A stretch of DNA of 37,678 bases. Origin: Candidatus Rubneribacter avistercoris. GTDB lineage: Bacteria > Actinomycetota > Coriobacteriia > Coriobacteriales > Eggerthellaceae. The notes under the pieces are model-generated. The model saw only the letters and a program-made list of their open reading frames with translations, ran no database searches and was not told the origin of the DNA. Each line of letters starts with the position of its first letter. The first letter of the stretch is position 1. Below, piece by piece: positions 29,297 through 37,660 of this stretch. The position numbers and the translations under genes are program-made. The stretch covers positions 1-37,678 of the forward strand of contig DXCU01000050.1 of NCBI GenBank assembly GCA_019115845.1. The letters are read 5' to 3'.

Positions 29297-31040
29297 GAGA
29301 GCCTCCCTTCTCCTCCTCGGGCCGCACGATGGCGCCGAAGGCGCAGTACTGGGCGCACTGCCCGCAGCCGATGCACTGCGCAGGATCGATGAGCGCCCGC
29401 CCGTCCTCCTCCTTGGCGATGGCCGGGCAGCCCAGCGTCGGGCAGACGCCGCAGGCCGTGCACGCGTCGGTCACGGCGTAGGCCGGCAGGCGGCGCCGGT
29501 CGATGAGCACGCAGGGGCTGCGGAACACGAGCACCGAAAGCTCCGGGTTGGCCACGGCCTCCTTGAGCGCGCGCCGCACCGCCTTCGCGTCGTTTGGGTC
29601 GACCGTGCGCACGTCCTCCACGCCCAGGGCGCGCACCACGCCCTCGAGATCGAGTTCGCGCGAGGGGCGCCCCTGCAGCGTCTCGCCGTTGAAGGGGTTG
29701 CCCTGGCGGCCGGTCATGGCCGTGGTGCGGTTGTCCAGCACGCACACCGTGCCGCCGCCTTTGTTGTACACCGTGGACATGAGCGCCGACAGGCCCGAGT
29801 GGGCGAAGGTGGAGTCGCCGATGACGCCCACGACGGGACGATGCTCGGTGCCCGCCCAGGCCAGCTCGAAGCCGTGCGACATGGACACCGACGCTCCCAT
29901 GTCCACCGTGGTGTCCATGGCCGAAAGCGGCGGCAGAGCGCCCAGCGTGTAGCAGCCGATGTCCCCCGTGACCACGGCCTTCATGCGCGAAAGCTCCTTG
30001 AACACCAGGCGGTGCGGGCATCCCGCGCACAGCGCCGGAGGGCGCGCCGGCACGTCGTTGGGCGCCGGGGCGTGCGCGGGCTCCTCGAACCCGAACGCCG
30101 CGCGCACCGCGCCCGGCGAAAGCTCGCCGTCGCGCGGCAGGGGGCAAGGTGTCGAAAACACCTCCACGCCAAGGGCGCGCACGCTCTCCAGCAGGTATTC
30201 CGAAGCCTCCTCCACCACGTAGAGCCTCTTCACGCTGGCGGCGAACGCGCGCAGCGCCTTGGCGGGCAAAGGCCAGGTGCAGCCCAGCTTGAACACGCTC
30301 GCCTCCGGCAGCGCCTCCGCCACGTGCTGGAACGCGGCTCCCGCGCACACCACGCCCACATCGTCCCCGCGGCGCACAACCTCGTTGTAGGGGCACTCCT
30401 CCGCCCAGGCACGCAGCGCGTCCACCCGCTCAAGCTGCGCTTTGCGGCGCGGCTTGGCGAAGGCCGGCATCATCACCCACTTGGTCGGATCGCTTTCGTA
30501 GGGCGCAAGCGGCGCCTCGACGCGCTCCCCGGGCTCCACCGGGGTCTTCGTATGCGACACGCGCACCGTGGAGCGGACGAGCACCGGCACGTCGAAGCGC
30601 TCGGACAGCTCGTAGGCTTCGCGCGCGAAGCGCAGCGCCTCGGCCGAGTCGGCGGGCTCGAGCATGGGGATGTGCGCCGCGCGGGCGTACCAGTGGCTGT
30701 CCTGCTCGTTTTGCGACGAGTACATGCCCGGGTCGTCGGCGGCCAGGATGACCAGCCCGCCTCCCACCCCCGTGTACGCGGCGGTGAACAGCGGGTCGGC
30801 CGCCACGTTCACGCCGACGTGCTTCATCGTGGACAGCACGCGCGCGCCCGCGGCCGAGGCGCCCACGGCCACCTCCACGGCCACCTTCTCGTTCACGCAC
30901 CACTCGGCGTACACGCCGTCTTTGCGCGCGAACGCCTCCATCGTCTCGGTGGAGGGCGTGCCGGGGTAGGCCGTGCCGATACGCGCGCCCGCCTCCCACG
31001 CCCCTTGGGCGATGGCCTCGTTGCCTGACATCAGTTCCAT
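29289..31040 (-). CDS. iorA: Indolepyruvate ferredoxin oxidoreductase, alpha subunit
   Basis: 583 aa. N-terminal pyrimidine-binding domain (GNEAIAQGAWEAGARIGTAY), a middle transketolase-like domain, then the TPP-binding region (LCAGCPHR, GDIGCYTLGALPPL and MDTTVDMGASVSMSHG). The C-terminal ferredoxin domain carries CTACGVCPTLGCP and CIGCGQCAQYC for two [4Fe-4S] clusters. All features are canonical for IorA. AAGGAGGATACCCTTT precedes ATG 31040. It is the first gene of ior-ACT-paaK. The reduced ferredoxin it yields could be used by the Ech hydrogenase encoded at the right end of the window. Confidence 0.96.
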   Translation of the reverse strand: MELMSGNEAIAQGAWEAGARIGTAYPGTPSTETMEAFARKDGVYAEWCVNEKVAVEVAVGASAAGARVLSTMKHVGVNVAADPLFTAAYTGVGGGLVILAADDPGMYSSQNEQDSHWYARAAHIPMLEPADSAEALRFAREAYELSERFDVPVLVRSTVRVSHTKTPVEPGERVEAPLAPYESDPTKWVMMPAFAKPRRKAQLERVDALRAWAEECPYNEVVRRGDDVGVVCAGAAFQHVAEALPEASVFKLGCTWPLPAKALRAFAASVKRLYVVEEASEYLLESVRALGVEVFSTPCPLPRDGELSPGAVRAAFGFEEPAHAPAPNDVPARPPALCAGCPHRLVFKELSRMKAVVTGDIGCYTLGALPPLSAMDTTVDMGASVSMSHGFELAWAGTEHRPVVGVIGDSTFAHSGLSALMSTVYNKGGGTVCVLDNRTTAMTGRQGNPFNGETLQGRPSRELDLEGVVRALGVEDVRTVDPNDAKAVRRALKEAVANPELSVLVFRSPCVLIDRRRLPAYAVTDACTACGVCPTLGCPAIAKEEDGRALIDPAQCIGCGQCAQYCAFGAIVRPEEEKGGSHE

Positions 31041-31075
31041 AAAGGGTATCCTCCTTGCCTGCTGGCCCGCAGGGA

Positions 31076-31081
31076 ATTATA
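31076..31081 (-). promoter_or_regulatory. Candidate -10 of the iorA operon
   Basis: Perfect TATAAT on the - strand 36 nt before iorA. No consensus -35 is present, so an activator may be needed. One copy of a 10-bp repeat (31087-31096) lies just upstream. Confidence 0.5.
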
Positions 31082-31086
31082 CGGCA

Positions 31087-31168
31087 AAGCGCGCCGCCTG
31101 AACCGGTTGGACGCCCAAGACCGTTTCAAACGGCGCGCTTCGCGCCGCGACGCGCGACAAGCGCGCCG
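31087..31168. repeat. Three copies of a 10-bp element upstream of iorA
   Basis: AAGCGCGCCG occurs at 31087-31096 and 31159-31168, and its exact reverse complement CGGCGCGCTT at 31131-31140. The middle copy can pair with either outer copy, giving two mutually exclusive 10-bp stems. The element lies between the FHA gene stop and the iorA promoter. It may terminate the upstream operon, bind a regulator, or both. Confidence 0.65.
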
Positions 31169-31187
31169 CTCGGGGGCCGCAGGGAGG

Positions 31188-31628
31188 TCATTCCTCCTTG
31201 TAGACAAGGCAGAACGCGCCCACCTGGATGACGTCGCCGTCGCGCAGAAGGCGCGCGTCCACGTTCTCGTTGTTCACCCACACTCCGTTGAACGAGTTCG
31301 CGTCGCGAATGAGGTAGCCGCCCTCGTCCGGTTCCACGGAGGCGTGCTCCCGCGACACCGTCATGTCGTTGAGGAACACGTCGCACTGAGGGCTGCGTCC
31401 GATGGACAGCGCCCGGTCGCCCAGTTGGAAGCTCACGCCGGTCTGCGGGCCGCGCACAACATGGAGGACGGCCGCCGCCTGCGGGCGCGCGTGCTCCTCC
31501 AGGGCCTCCCCCGCAAGCGCCACCGGCTCGAAGCGCTGCGTGCTGCCGAACAGTTTGAACCCGCACAAGGGGCAGGCCGGCGCCTGCTCGTCCACCGGGC
31601 TGTTGCAAACGGGGCATACCGTGCTCAT
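31188..31628 (-). CDS. Zinc-ribbon plus FHA domain protein
   Basis: 146 aa. The N-terminal zinc ribbon has Cys5, Cys8, Cys19 and Cys22. A linker leads to an FHA domain (about 55-143) with LSIGRSPQCD, TVSREHASVEP and DANSFNGVWVN, the Gly-Arg, Ser-x-x-His and Asn-Gly pairs that bind phosphothreonine. It should act as a cytoplasmic adaptor in Ser/Thr kinase signalling. It is the last gene of an envelope operon with a D,D-carboxypeptidase, VanW-type and PgsA genes. No kinase is in the window. ATG 31628 follows GAAGGAG. Confidence 0.92.
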   Translation of the reverse strand: MSTVCPVCNSPVDEQAPACPLCGFKLFGSTQRFEPVALAGEALEEHARPQAAAVLHVVRGPQTGVSFQLGDRALSIGRSPQCDVFLNDMTVSREHASVEPDEGGYLIRDANSFNGVWVNNENVDARLLRDGDVIQVGAFCLVYKEE

Positions 31629-31651
31629 GTCAGCTCCTTCCTTCGGCGCGC

Positions 31652-33052
31652 CTAGGAGGCGGAGGCCGTCTTGTCGACCACGAGCGGCGTTTGGTTGAGC
31701 GTCACGGACTCCGCCGTCTGGCTCTGCCCGGAGAATCCGCGCCAGAGCCGGTCCCACCACACGCCCACGCCCTCGAGGAAATCGGGGGCGGCCACGTCTT
31801 CGCACGCCACCAGGTCCATGGTGGCTATCACGGCGTTGCGCTGCTTGAAGGTGATCGTGCCCACCTTGTCGCCCGCATGCACGTTGCCGCTCACTTCGTC
31901 GAACTCAAGCGACTGGCTCACGTTGCCGTTCAGATCGAAGATCGTCGCGGCCGCGTCCGGGTCGGAAAGCGTCGCCTTCACCGTTTTGTCTATCCAGCCC
32001 GTATGGGCGACCTCCGCCACCACCGGCACGTCCCGGCCGTTCATGGAGGCGGTTTGCGTGCTGTTGGCCAACGGGTAGCTCACCTCGTGCTCGTAGACCC
32101 ACTCGCACAGGGTCATGGCGTCCTGGAAACGCTGCGCCTCGGAGGAGGAGTTGATGACGATGGCGTAAAGCTCCTTGCCCCCGTTGTTCGCAGCGCCCGC
32201 GAACGACGCCCCGGCAAGGGCCGTGAACCCGGTCTTCACGCCGATGGCGTGCTCGTAGATGTCGAAGAAGCCGTCGGTTGTCTCCAACGAGATGCTGGCC
32301 GGAGCTCCCCCGCGCTCCACCTCTATGACGGTGTCGCCCTGGGAGACGGCGGCGCGAAACGTCTCGTTCTGCATGGCGCGCCTCACCACCTTCGCCACGT
32401 CGGAGGCCGTGCTGTGCAGGTTGCCCGCGTACGCGTCGAAGTCCAGCCCGTGGGGGTTCTCGTACACCGAGTCGGTGCATCCCAGCTCGGCGGCCGTGGC
32501 GTTCATTTGGGCGACGAAGGCGTCCTGCGCCGTGTCGCCGCTGGCGGCTCCGGCGGCGAGCAGCGCCGCGCCCACCGTCTCGGCTATGGCCACGGCGGCG
32601 TCGTTGCCGGAGGGGACGAGCAGCGCCGTGAGCGCGGTCCCCAGGTCCATGACGTCGCCCGCCTGAAGGCCCGCCGACGACTCGCCCACCGCCGCGGCCT
32701 CGGCCGACACCGTCACCGGGGTGTCGAGGGACACCAGCCCCGCGTCCACGGCGTCAAGCGCCACCAACCCGGTCATGATCTTGGTGATAGAGGCTATCTG
32801 GGTGGGCGAGGAGGCGTTGCGCTCGAAGTACACGGTGCCCTCCGCGTCCATGACGACGGCGTACTCGGCGTCGATGCTGGGGCACTGCGCAACGGACAGG
32901 CCGCGGGCGTCCACCGTCTGCCCGTAGACGATATCCGCCTTGCGGACGTCGGCGAACGCCGCGGGCGCGGCGGAGCAGGACAGCGCGAGCGAAAGGGCGA
33001 GCGCGCAGGCGAGGGCGCGGCCCTTTGCTTGCGCGGCGATATGTCGGAGCAT
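31652..33052 (-). CDS. D-alanyl-D-alanine carboxypeptidase (PBP5/DacA type)
   Basis: 466 aa. A signal peptide with cleavage after AFA (about residue 34) precedes the S11 peptidase domain. The active-site motifs are SITK (Ser88-Lys91), SGN (148-150) and KTG (273-275). A C-terminal beta-rich domain follows (about 325-430), then an amphipathic helix (LEGVGVWWDRLWRGF) resembling the membrane-anchoring helix of PBP5. It removes the terminal D-Ala from peptidoglycan side chains, limiting cross-linking. It lies 62 bp after the VanW-type gene and 23 bp before the FHA gene, probably in one operon. Confidence 0.95.
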   Translation of the reverse strand: MLRHIAAQAKGRALACALALSLALSCSAAPAAFADVRKADIVYGQTVDARGLSVAQCPSIDAEYAVVMDAEGTVYFERNASSPTQIASITKIMTGLVALDAVDAGLVSLDTPVTVSAEAAAVGESSAGLQAGDVMDLGTALTALLVPSGNDAAVAIAETVGAALLAAGAASGDTAQDAFVAQMNATAAELGCTDSVYENPHGLDFDAYAGNLHSTASDVAKVVRRAMQNETFRAAVSQGDTVIEVERGGAPASISLETTDGFFDIYEHAIGVKTGFTALAGASFAGAANNGGKELYAIVINSSSEAQRFQDAMTLCEWVYEHEVSYPLANSTQTASMNGRDVPVVAEVAHTGWIDKTVKATLSDPDAAATIFDLNGNVSQSLEFDEVSGNVHAGDKVGTITFKQRNAVIATMDLVACEDVAAPDFLEGVGVWWDRLWRGFSGQSQTAESVTLNQTPLVVDKTASAS

Positions 33053-33114
33053 GCTGATGCGTCACCTCTTCTTTCTTGCGACGGCGCGGACGGCCCTTTT
33101 TCCCACGCGGCCGA

Positions 33115-35358
33115 TCAGGCGGCGTCCGGGCCCTTCACCACGACCTCCGTCACCGGGTCGTACACCGAATGGAAGGCGTCCTCCCTCACGATCAAGCCCT
33201 CCTCGTCCTCCACCGTGCGGATGACCGTGATGGTGCTGCCGTCGGTTCCGCGCGTCTTGACGTAGCTTGCGCCGGGGGCAAGCGACTCGTCGATCTGCGT
33301 CTTGGTCGAGTAACTCTCGCCCGCGTCCCACTCTCCGGTGGCGGAGGACACCCGGTAGCCGGGGTCCACGCCGTACAGTGTAGCCGTTACCGACCCCTCG
33401 GTACAGGCGAGCCGCACCAAAACGTCGCTCGCTCCGTCGTTTTCCCATACGAGGTCCAAATCCGGCCAGCTGACGGCGGCGTCGCGGCCCGCCGGGTAGC
33501 TGGATATGTAGAGCGAGTGGTTGTGGCGGGTGATAACGGGAAAGCCCGACTCGTACACCGCGTTGAACACCGTGGTGGCCACCTGGCAGATGCCGCCGCC
33601 AACGGCGTCTTCGTACTCGCCGTCCACGATGGCGCCCGCGCCCAAGAAGCCCACCTCCTCGTTGCACTCCCCCGCCGTGCCGTTGAACGACCATCGCTCT
33701 CCGGGCGCGACGACGGAGTCCGACAAAAGCTCGGAGACGAGCGCGATGTTGTGGTTGCGGTTCTCGGTGCCCGCGCCGGTGGTGAACTCGGTGGTGAACG
33801 AGGAGATGGTGCCGATGATCCCCAGGTCCATGGCCTCGTCGAACGAAAGCTCGGTGGGGGCCGTGCCGGTTGCTATGGACACCTCCGCCGGCGTCCCGAG
33901 GCGCGCGTCGTCCGACGAGGCGAACGCCTTGCCGCCTTCGCCGAACAGAGCGGCGTCAAGCTGGCGCACGGCATCGGCGACCAAGGGGATGCTTCCCGTC
34001 CCGTCGGTTCGCACCGTGACGCCCTCCCCGTTCGCCTCGAAGGTCACATGGACAGGATCGCTGTCGTCGATGCCCTCCACATGGGAGAGCAGAAGCGGCT
34101 TGGCGCGGGACTCGTCCACGTAGGCCACGAGCGCATGGGCATCGCCGCGCTCCTCCACCCGCGTCGACACCCATGCGCCCACGTCGGCGGCCGACGCGTC
34201 CCACGACGATCCGGCATAGGCGAACCGTGCTCCGTCGCCGATGGCGCGGTTCACGCCGTCGGCGACAGCCTGGGCCGCCGAGGCGTCGATGCGCAGCGGC
34301 GCGTGCTCGGCATGGGCGACGAACGATCCCGTCCCGTCGCCGTTTTCGAGGAGGGCGTCGTCGAGCAGGCGCTTGAGATCATCGCGATCGACCATGGAGC
34401 CGTCGTGCCCCTCGGTCACGACGGCCGTGCCGCCTTCCACGGACACGCCGTAATCGACGCGGGGGTTGCCGATGGCGGCGTCTATGTCGGAGGCCAGCTG
34501 CTCGACGGCATCCGCGCCGTAATCGGCGCGGACCTCCACCGTGTGGCCGGCGAACAGAGCGCCCAGGCGCGCGAAGAGGCCTCCCTGCTCGCGGCCGATC
34601 CGCACCGCCTCCTCGGCGAGGTCGCGCGCGGGAAGCGATGCGCCCAACGTTGAGGCGTCGGCTTTCCAGGCCACTTTGTTGGCCTGGGCCTCCTCGACCG
34701 CCAGCTGCTCGGCCAGCGCCGCGTCCTGCGCGGCGGCCAGCTCGTCGTTCACGCGCGCCTCGGCCTCCTCGCTGGCGTAGACCACCACGCTCCCGCCCGC
34801 CAGGCGCGCCGCGTACGCTTCGTTGACAAGCGCCTCTATCTCATCCGCCGTCTTCCCTGCGGCGTCCACCTCCCCCACGCGCACGCCTGGGTAAGCCTTC
34901 CCCACGTTCAGGACGAAGTCCGCTGCGCCGCCTACAAGCAAGACGCCGACCAGGACGAACGCGATAAGCGCCACCCTGCTGCGGGAGGCAAGCGAGACGA
35001 TGAGCCGCGCGAGAAAGACGAGCGCCTGCCCGATCAGCCCCAAAAGCGCGAGCAGCGCCTTACCGAGAATCCGCAGGACGGACAGCGCGGGGTTTTCGCG
35101 GGAGGCGGCGCGGGAAGCCTCCTTCGTCCACAGCGAGGGCGACTCCCACGAGCGCGAGGCGCTGCCTCGCAAGGCGCGGGCGCGCGGCGATGCCTCTCGG
35201 GAAGAGGAGGAGCGGGCGTGGCGTGCGCCTTGCGAGCCGTCGCGGGGGGTGGTGCGGGCGGAGGGGCGCCGGGCAGGGCGCGACGACGCCGCGCGGGACG
35301 GACGTTCCTGCGCAGGGCTTCTGCGCGAGGGGGCGCTTCTCCGCTCGCGGCCGTTCAT
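33115..35358 (-). CDS. VanW-family membrane-anchored protein with long basic N-terminal tail
   Basis: 747 aa. An Arg/Ser/Ala-rich, probably disordered cytoplasmic tail (1-90) is followed by hydrophobic helices at about 92-122 and 129-150. The extracytoplasmic part holds peptidoglycan-binding-like repeats (two stretches around SVVVYASEEAEARVNDEL and ADVGAWVS). A VanW domain comes next (WSFNGTAGE, GGGICQVATTVFNAVYESG, RHNHSLYISSYPAGRD), then a C-terminal beta domain. The VanW role is not settled; the family is found near vancomycin-resistance and envelope genes. ATG 35358 overlaps the pgsA stop by 4 nt (ATGA), which fixes the start. The tail is unusual in length and could be a phosphorylation target for FHA-linked signalling (speculation). 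Confidence 0.88.
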   Translation of the reverse strand: MNGRERRSAPSRRSPAQERPSRAASSRPARRPSARTTPRDGSQGARHARSSSSREASPRARALRGSASRSWESPSLWTKEASRAASRENPALSVLRILGKALLALLGLIGQALVFLARLIVSLASRSRVALIAFVLVGVLLVGGAADFVLNVGKAYPGVRVGEVDAAGKTADEIEALVNEAYAARLAGGSVVVYASEEAEARVNDELAAAQDAALAEQLAVEEAQANKVAWKADASTLGASLPARDLAEEAVRIGREQGGLFARLGALFAGHTVEVRADYGADAVEQLASDIDAAIGNPRVDYGVSVEGGTAVVTEGHDGSMVDRDDLKRLLDDALLENGDGTGSFVAHAEHAPLRIDASAAQAVADGVNRAIGDGARFAYAGSSWDASAADVGAWVSTRVEERGDAHALVAYVDESRAKPLLLSHVEGIDDSDPVHVTFEANGEGVTVRTDGTGSIPLVADAVRQLDAALFGEGGKAFASSDDARLGTPAEVSIATGTAPTELSFDEAMDLGIIGTISSFTTEFTTGAGTENRNHNIALVSELLSDSVVAPGERWSFNGTAGECNEEVGFLGAGAIVDGEYEDAVGGGICQVATTVFNAVYESGFPVITRHNHSLYISSYPAGRDAAVSWPDLDLVWENDGASDVLVRLACTEGSVTATLYGVDPGYRVSSATGEWDAGESYSTKTQIDESLAPGASYVKTRGTDGSTITVIRTVEDEEGLIVREDAFHSVYDPVTEVVVKGPDAA

Positions 35359-36017
35359 CGGCAACCGCCCGTCTTCGTCTGCGAGCCGGCCAAGCGCATG
35401 GCACCCACCCCCGCGCGCACATAGTACGCCGTGGTGGCCAGGGACAGGACAAGCCCTGCGTATGCGAACCAGATGCCCCACGAGCAGGGATCGGCGCCCC
35501 AGCCGGGCAGCCATGCAGCGTCGAGGACGCCAAGCCCGGGCACCAAGGGCCAGTTCAGAAGCAGGCCGGCGAACCCGATGTACAGAAGCGTGGTCGCCAC
35601 CTTCCCGGGATAGACGACGGCGACGCGCGCATGGAAGCGCTTGAGCAAAAACGCCCCGCCGAAAAGCAGGAGCGCGTCGCGCGCGAGCACCACGGCGACG
35701 ATCCACAGCGGAAGGCGCCCCACCGCCAGCAACCCGACGACGCCCGAGATCATGAGGATGCGATCGACGGCGGGATCAAGCAGCTGACCCAGTTTGGACA
35801 CTTGGTTTGTTCGACGGGCCACCTGGCCGTCCACCCAATCCGTCCCAGCCGCCAACGCGAACAGGAGCGTGGCCGCAAGATCGAACCCGTTCAGCAGCAG
35901 GACGAGGAACACTGGGACAAGGCAGAGGCGCACGGCCGAGATGACGTTGGGTGCTGTGAGCACCTTGTTGGTCACCTGCTGGCCTTCCTGCGCAGCGTTG
36001 CCGCCCGTCTCGCCCAT
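35355..36017 (-). CDS. pgsA: CDP-diacylglycerol-glycerol-3-phosphate 3-phosphatidyltransferase
   Basis: 220 aa with about five membrane helices. The CDP-alcohol phosphotransferase signature D-x2-DG-x2-AR-x8-G-x3-D-x3-D is complete: DWVDGQVARR followed by LGQLLDPAVDR. The enzyme makes phosphatidylglycerol phosphate for anionic phospholipids. I chose ATG 36017, which has ACAGGAAGG upstream; the longer open frame starts within a hairpin. It heads an operon with VanW, D,D-carboxypeptidase and FHA genes. A related CDP-alcohol transferase is possible but less likely given the N-terminal NKVLTAPNVISAVRL. Confidence 0.92.
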   Translation of the reverse strand: MGETGGNAAQEGQQVTNKVLTAPNVISAVRLCLVPVFLVLLLNGFDLAATLLFALAAGTDWVDGQVARRTNQVSKLGQLLDPAVDRILMISGVVGLLAVGRLPLWIVAVVLARDALLLFGGAFLLKRFHARVAVVYPGKVATTLLYIGFAGLLLNWPLVPGLGVLDAAWLPGWGADPCSWGIWFAYAGLVLSLATTAYYVRAGVGAMRLAGSQTKTGGCR

Positions 36018-36047
36018 GTCGCCTTCCTGTCCGTCGTCGTCCGTTCC

Positions 36048-36090
36048 AAACGGATGCGGGCGCACGTCGCACGCGCGCCCGCATCCGTTT
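36048..36090 (-). terminator. Perfect 16-bp hairpin between echF and pgsA
   Basis: Arms 36048-36063 and 36075-36090 are exact reverse complements with an 11-nt loop, ending in GTTT on the - strand. It lies 31 bp before the pgsA start and 118 bp after the echF stop. It probably ends the hydrogenase operon, with only a short T-tail. Confidence 0.7.
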
Positions 36091-36207
36091 CGTCGGTGCT
36101 CAATTCTAACAGGTCGACCCGGCTTCGCCGGCGAGCCGCTCCCCGCTTCAACATCATTTCCATGCCCGCAAAGACGCAAGACGGCGCTTCCGCTTCGGGC
36201 GGCGGCC

Positions 36208-36570
36208 TTAGGCGCTCTTCTCAGCAGGAGGCACCTTGAAGGAGTCGGCGTGCTTGGAAGTGGCCGGAGGCGCGTAGGTTGGCTCCATGGTCAGGCACGA
36301 CTTGGGGCACTCGCGCACGCAGCTGCCGCACTGAACGCAGCGGAAGCGGTCGATGGTCCAGGTTCGGTCGGGCTTGCTCACCGTGATGGCGCCGCAAGGG
36401 CAGCGCTTCTGGCAGATACCGCACAGGATGCAGTGCGCCACGTCGTTCTCCACGTGCCCTTTGAGGCCCGGCGGCGGCGTTTTGACCTGGGCGGGGTACT
36501 GGACGGTCTCAGGCTGCTTGAACAGCCCGCCGAGCGTCATCTTGCCGAGCTTGAATCCTCCCATGGCCAT
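36208..36570 (-). CDS. echF: Ech-type hydrogenase ferredoxin-like subunit F
   Basis: 120 aa. Two [4Fe-4S] motifs are present: Cys47, 50, 53, 57 (CILCGICQKRC) and Cys78, 81, 84, 88 (CVQCGSCVREC), as in EchF, HycF and NuoI. It conducts electrons between ferredoxin and the small subunit of a group 4 membrane-bound [NiFe] hydrogenase. It starts one base after the echE stop with CGGAAAGGTAGG upstream and is the last gene before a hairpin. Naming it Ech rather than Hyc/Coo rests on size and its large-subunit partner. Confidence 0.88.
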   Translation of the reverse strand: MAMGGFKLGKMTLGGLFKQPETVQYPAQVKTPPPGLKGHVENDVAHCILCGICQKRCPCGAITVSKPDRTWTIDRFRCVQCGSCVRECPKSCLTMEPTYAPPATSKHADSFKVPPAEKSA

Positions 36571-36571
36571 C

Positions 36572-37660
36572 CTACCTTTCCGTGCAGCTGATGCAGGGGT
36601 CTATGGTGAGCACGATCATGTTGACGTCGGCCAAATCGCAGCCGGCCAGCGCCGTGGTCATGCCCGCCAGGTTCTGGGACGTGGGCGTGCGCATGCGCAT
36701 GCGCTCCAGGTACTTCGTGCCGTTGCCGCGCGCGTAATAGTAGCATTCGCCGCGCGGCTGCTCCACCACGTTGGCCGCCTCGGCCCCGGCTGCAGGAGAG
36801 CCCTTCACGGGCACCGCGATGTCCCCGGCGGGGATCTTGGCGATCATCTCCTCTATGATATCGATGGACTGCAGGACCTCGAGCGCGCGCACTTTGACGC
36901 GAGCGTAGCAGTCGCCCTGCGCGTCCAGAATCGGCTGGAAGTCGGAAAGGAAGCGGTAGCCGCCGTTGCCCAGCATGCGCACGTCGTAGTTCACGTTAGA
37001 AGCGCGCGCGAACGGACCCACCATGCTTTGCGCAAGGGCGTCCTCATGGCTGATGAACCCAACGCCCACCGTGCGGTTCTTCACCGAGGTGTCCTTCAGA
37101 AACGCGTTCATGATCTGGCGGTAATCATCTTTGATGCCCTCCAGCACGCGCTTGATCTCGGCGAACTGAGCCTCGTCTATGTCGCGGGCCACGCCGCCCA
37201 CCTTGACCACGGAAAAGATGACGCGCCCGCCCGTGGTCTTCTCGAAGATGTCGAGCACCCGCTCGCGCAGCCGCCAGCAGTGCATGAACAGGCTCTCGAA
37301 GCCAAAAGCGTCGGCGGCCAGGCCCATCCACAGCACGTGGGAGTGGATACGGGACAGCTCGTGCCAGATGACGCGCAGGTACTCGGCGCGCTCGGGCACC
37401 TCCACGCCCATGAGCTTCTCAACAGTCTCGGCGTAACCGAGGGAGTGTCCGAAAGCGCAGATGCCGCAGATGCGCTCGGCCACGTAGATGAACTGGTTGT
37501 AGTCGCGCGTCTCCACGAGCTTTTCAAGCCCGCGGTGGATGAAGCCGATCTGCGGGATTGCCTCGATGACGGTCTCGTCCTCGACCACGAGGTCGAGGTG
37601 CAGAGGCTCCGGCAGCACCGGGTGCTGCGGGCCGAACGGGATGACGGTCGCCTTCCCCAT
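36572..37660 (-). CDS. echE: Ech-type [NiFe] hydrogenase large subunit
   Basis: 362 aa from ATG 37660, which has AAGGTG 5-7 nt upstream; a GTG at 37669 is too close to the site. The catalytic nickel ligands are intact: RICGIC (Cys65, Cys68) near the N terminus and DPCISC (Cys356, Cys359) at the very end. The protein stops three residues after the last Cys, so no cleavable C-terminal extension exists, as in EchE and CooH but not HycE. NuoD-like segments (PFGPQHPVLPEPLHLDL and IGFIHRGLEKLVE) place it in group 4. It should couple H2 and ferredoxin redox to ion pumping. The remaining ech genes lie beyond the window edge. Confidence 0.93.
   Translation of the reverse strand: MGKATVIPFGPQHPVLPEPLHLDLVVEDETVIEAIPQIGFIHRGLEKLVETRDYNQFIYVAERICGICAFGHSLGYAETVEKLMGVEVPERAEYLRVIWHELSRIHSHVLWMGLAADAFGFESLFMHCWRLRERVLDIFEKTTGGRVIFSVVKVGGVARDIDEAQFAEIKRVLEGIKDDYRQIMNAFLKDTSVKNRTVGVGFISHEDALAQSMVGPFARASNVNYDVRMLGNGGYRFLSDFQPILDAQGDCYARVKVRALEVLQSIDIIEEMIAKIPAGDIAVPVKGSPAAGAEAANVVEQPRGECYYYARGNGTKYLERMRMRTPTSQNLAGMTTALAGCDLADVNMIVLTIDPCISCTER

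Noticed and set aside
29247..31028. 593-codon + strand open frame
   Set aside because: Antisense shadow of iorA; no recognisable domain and no ribosome-binding site.
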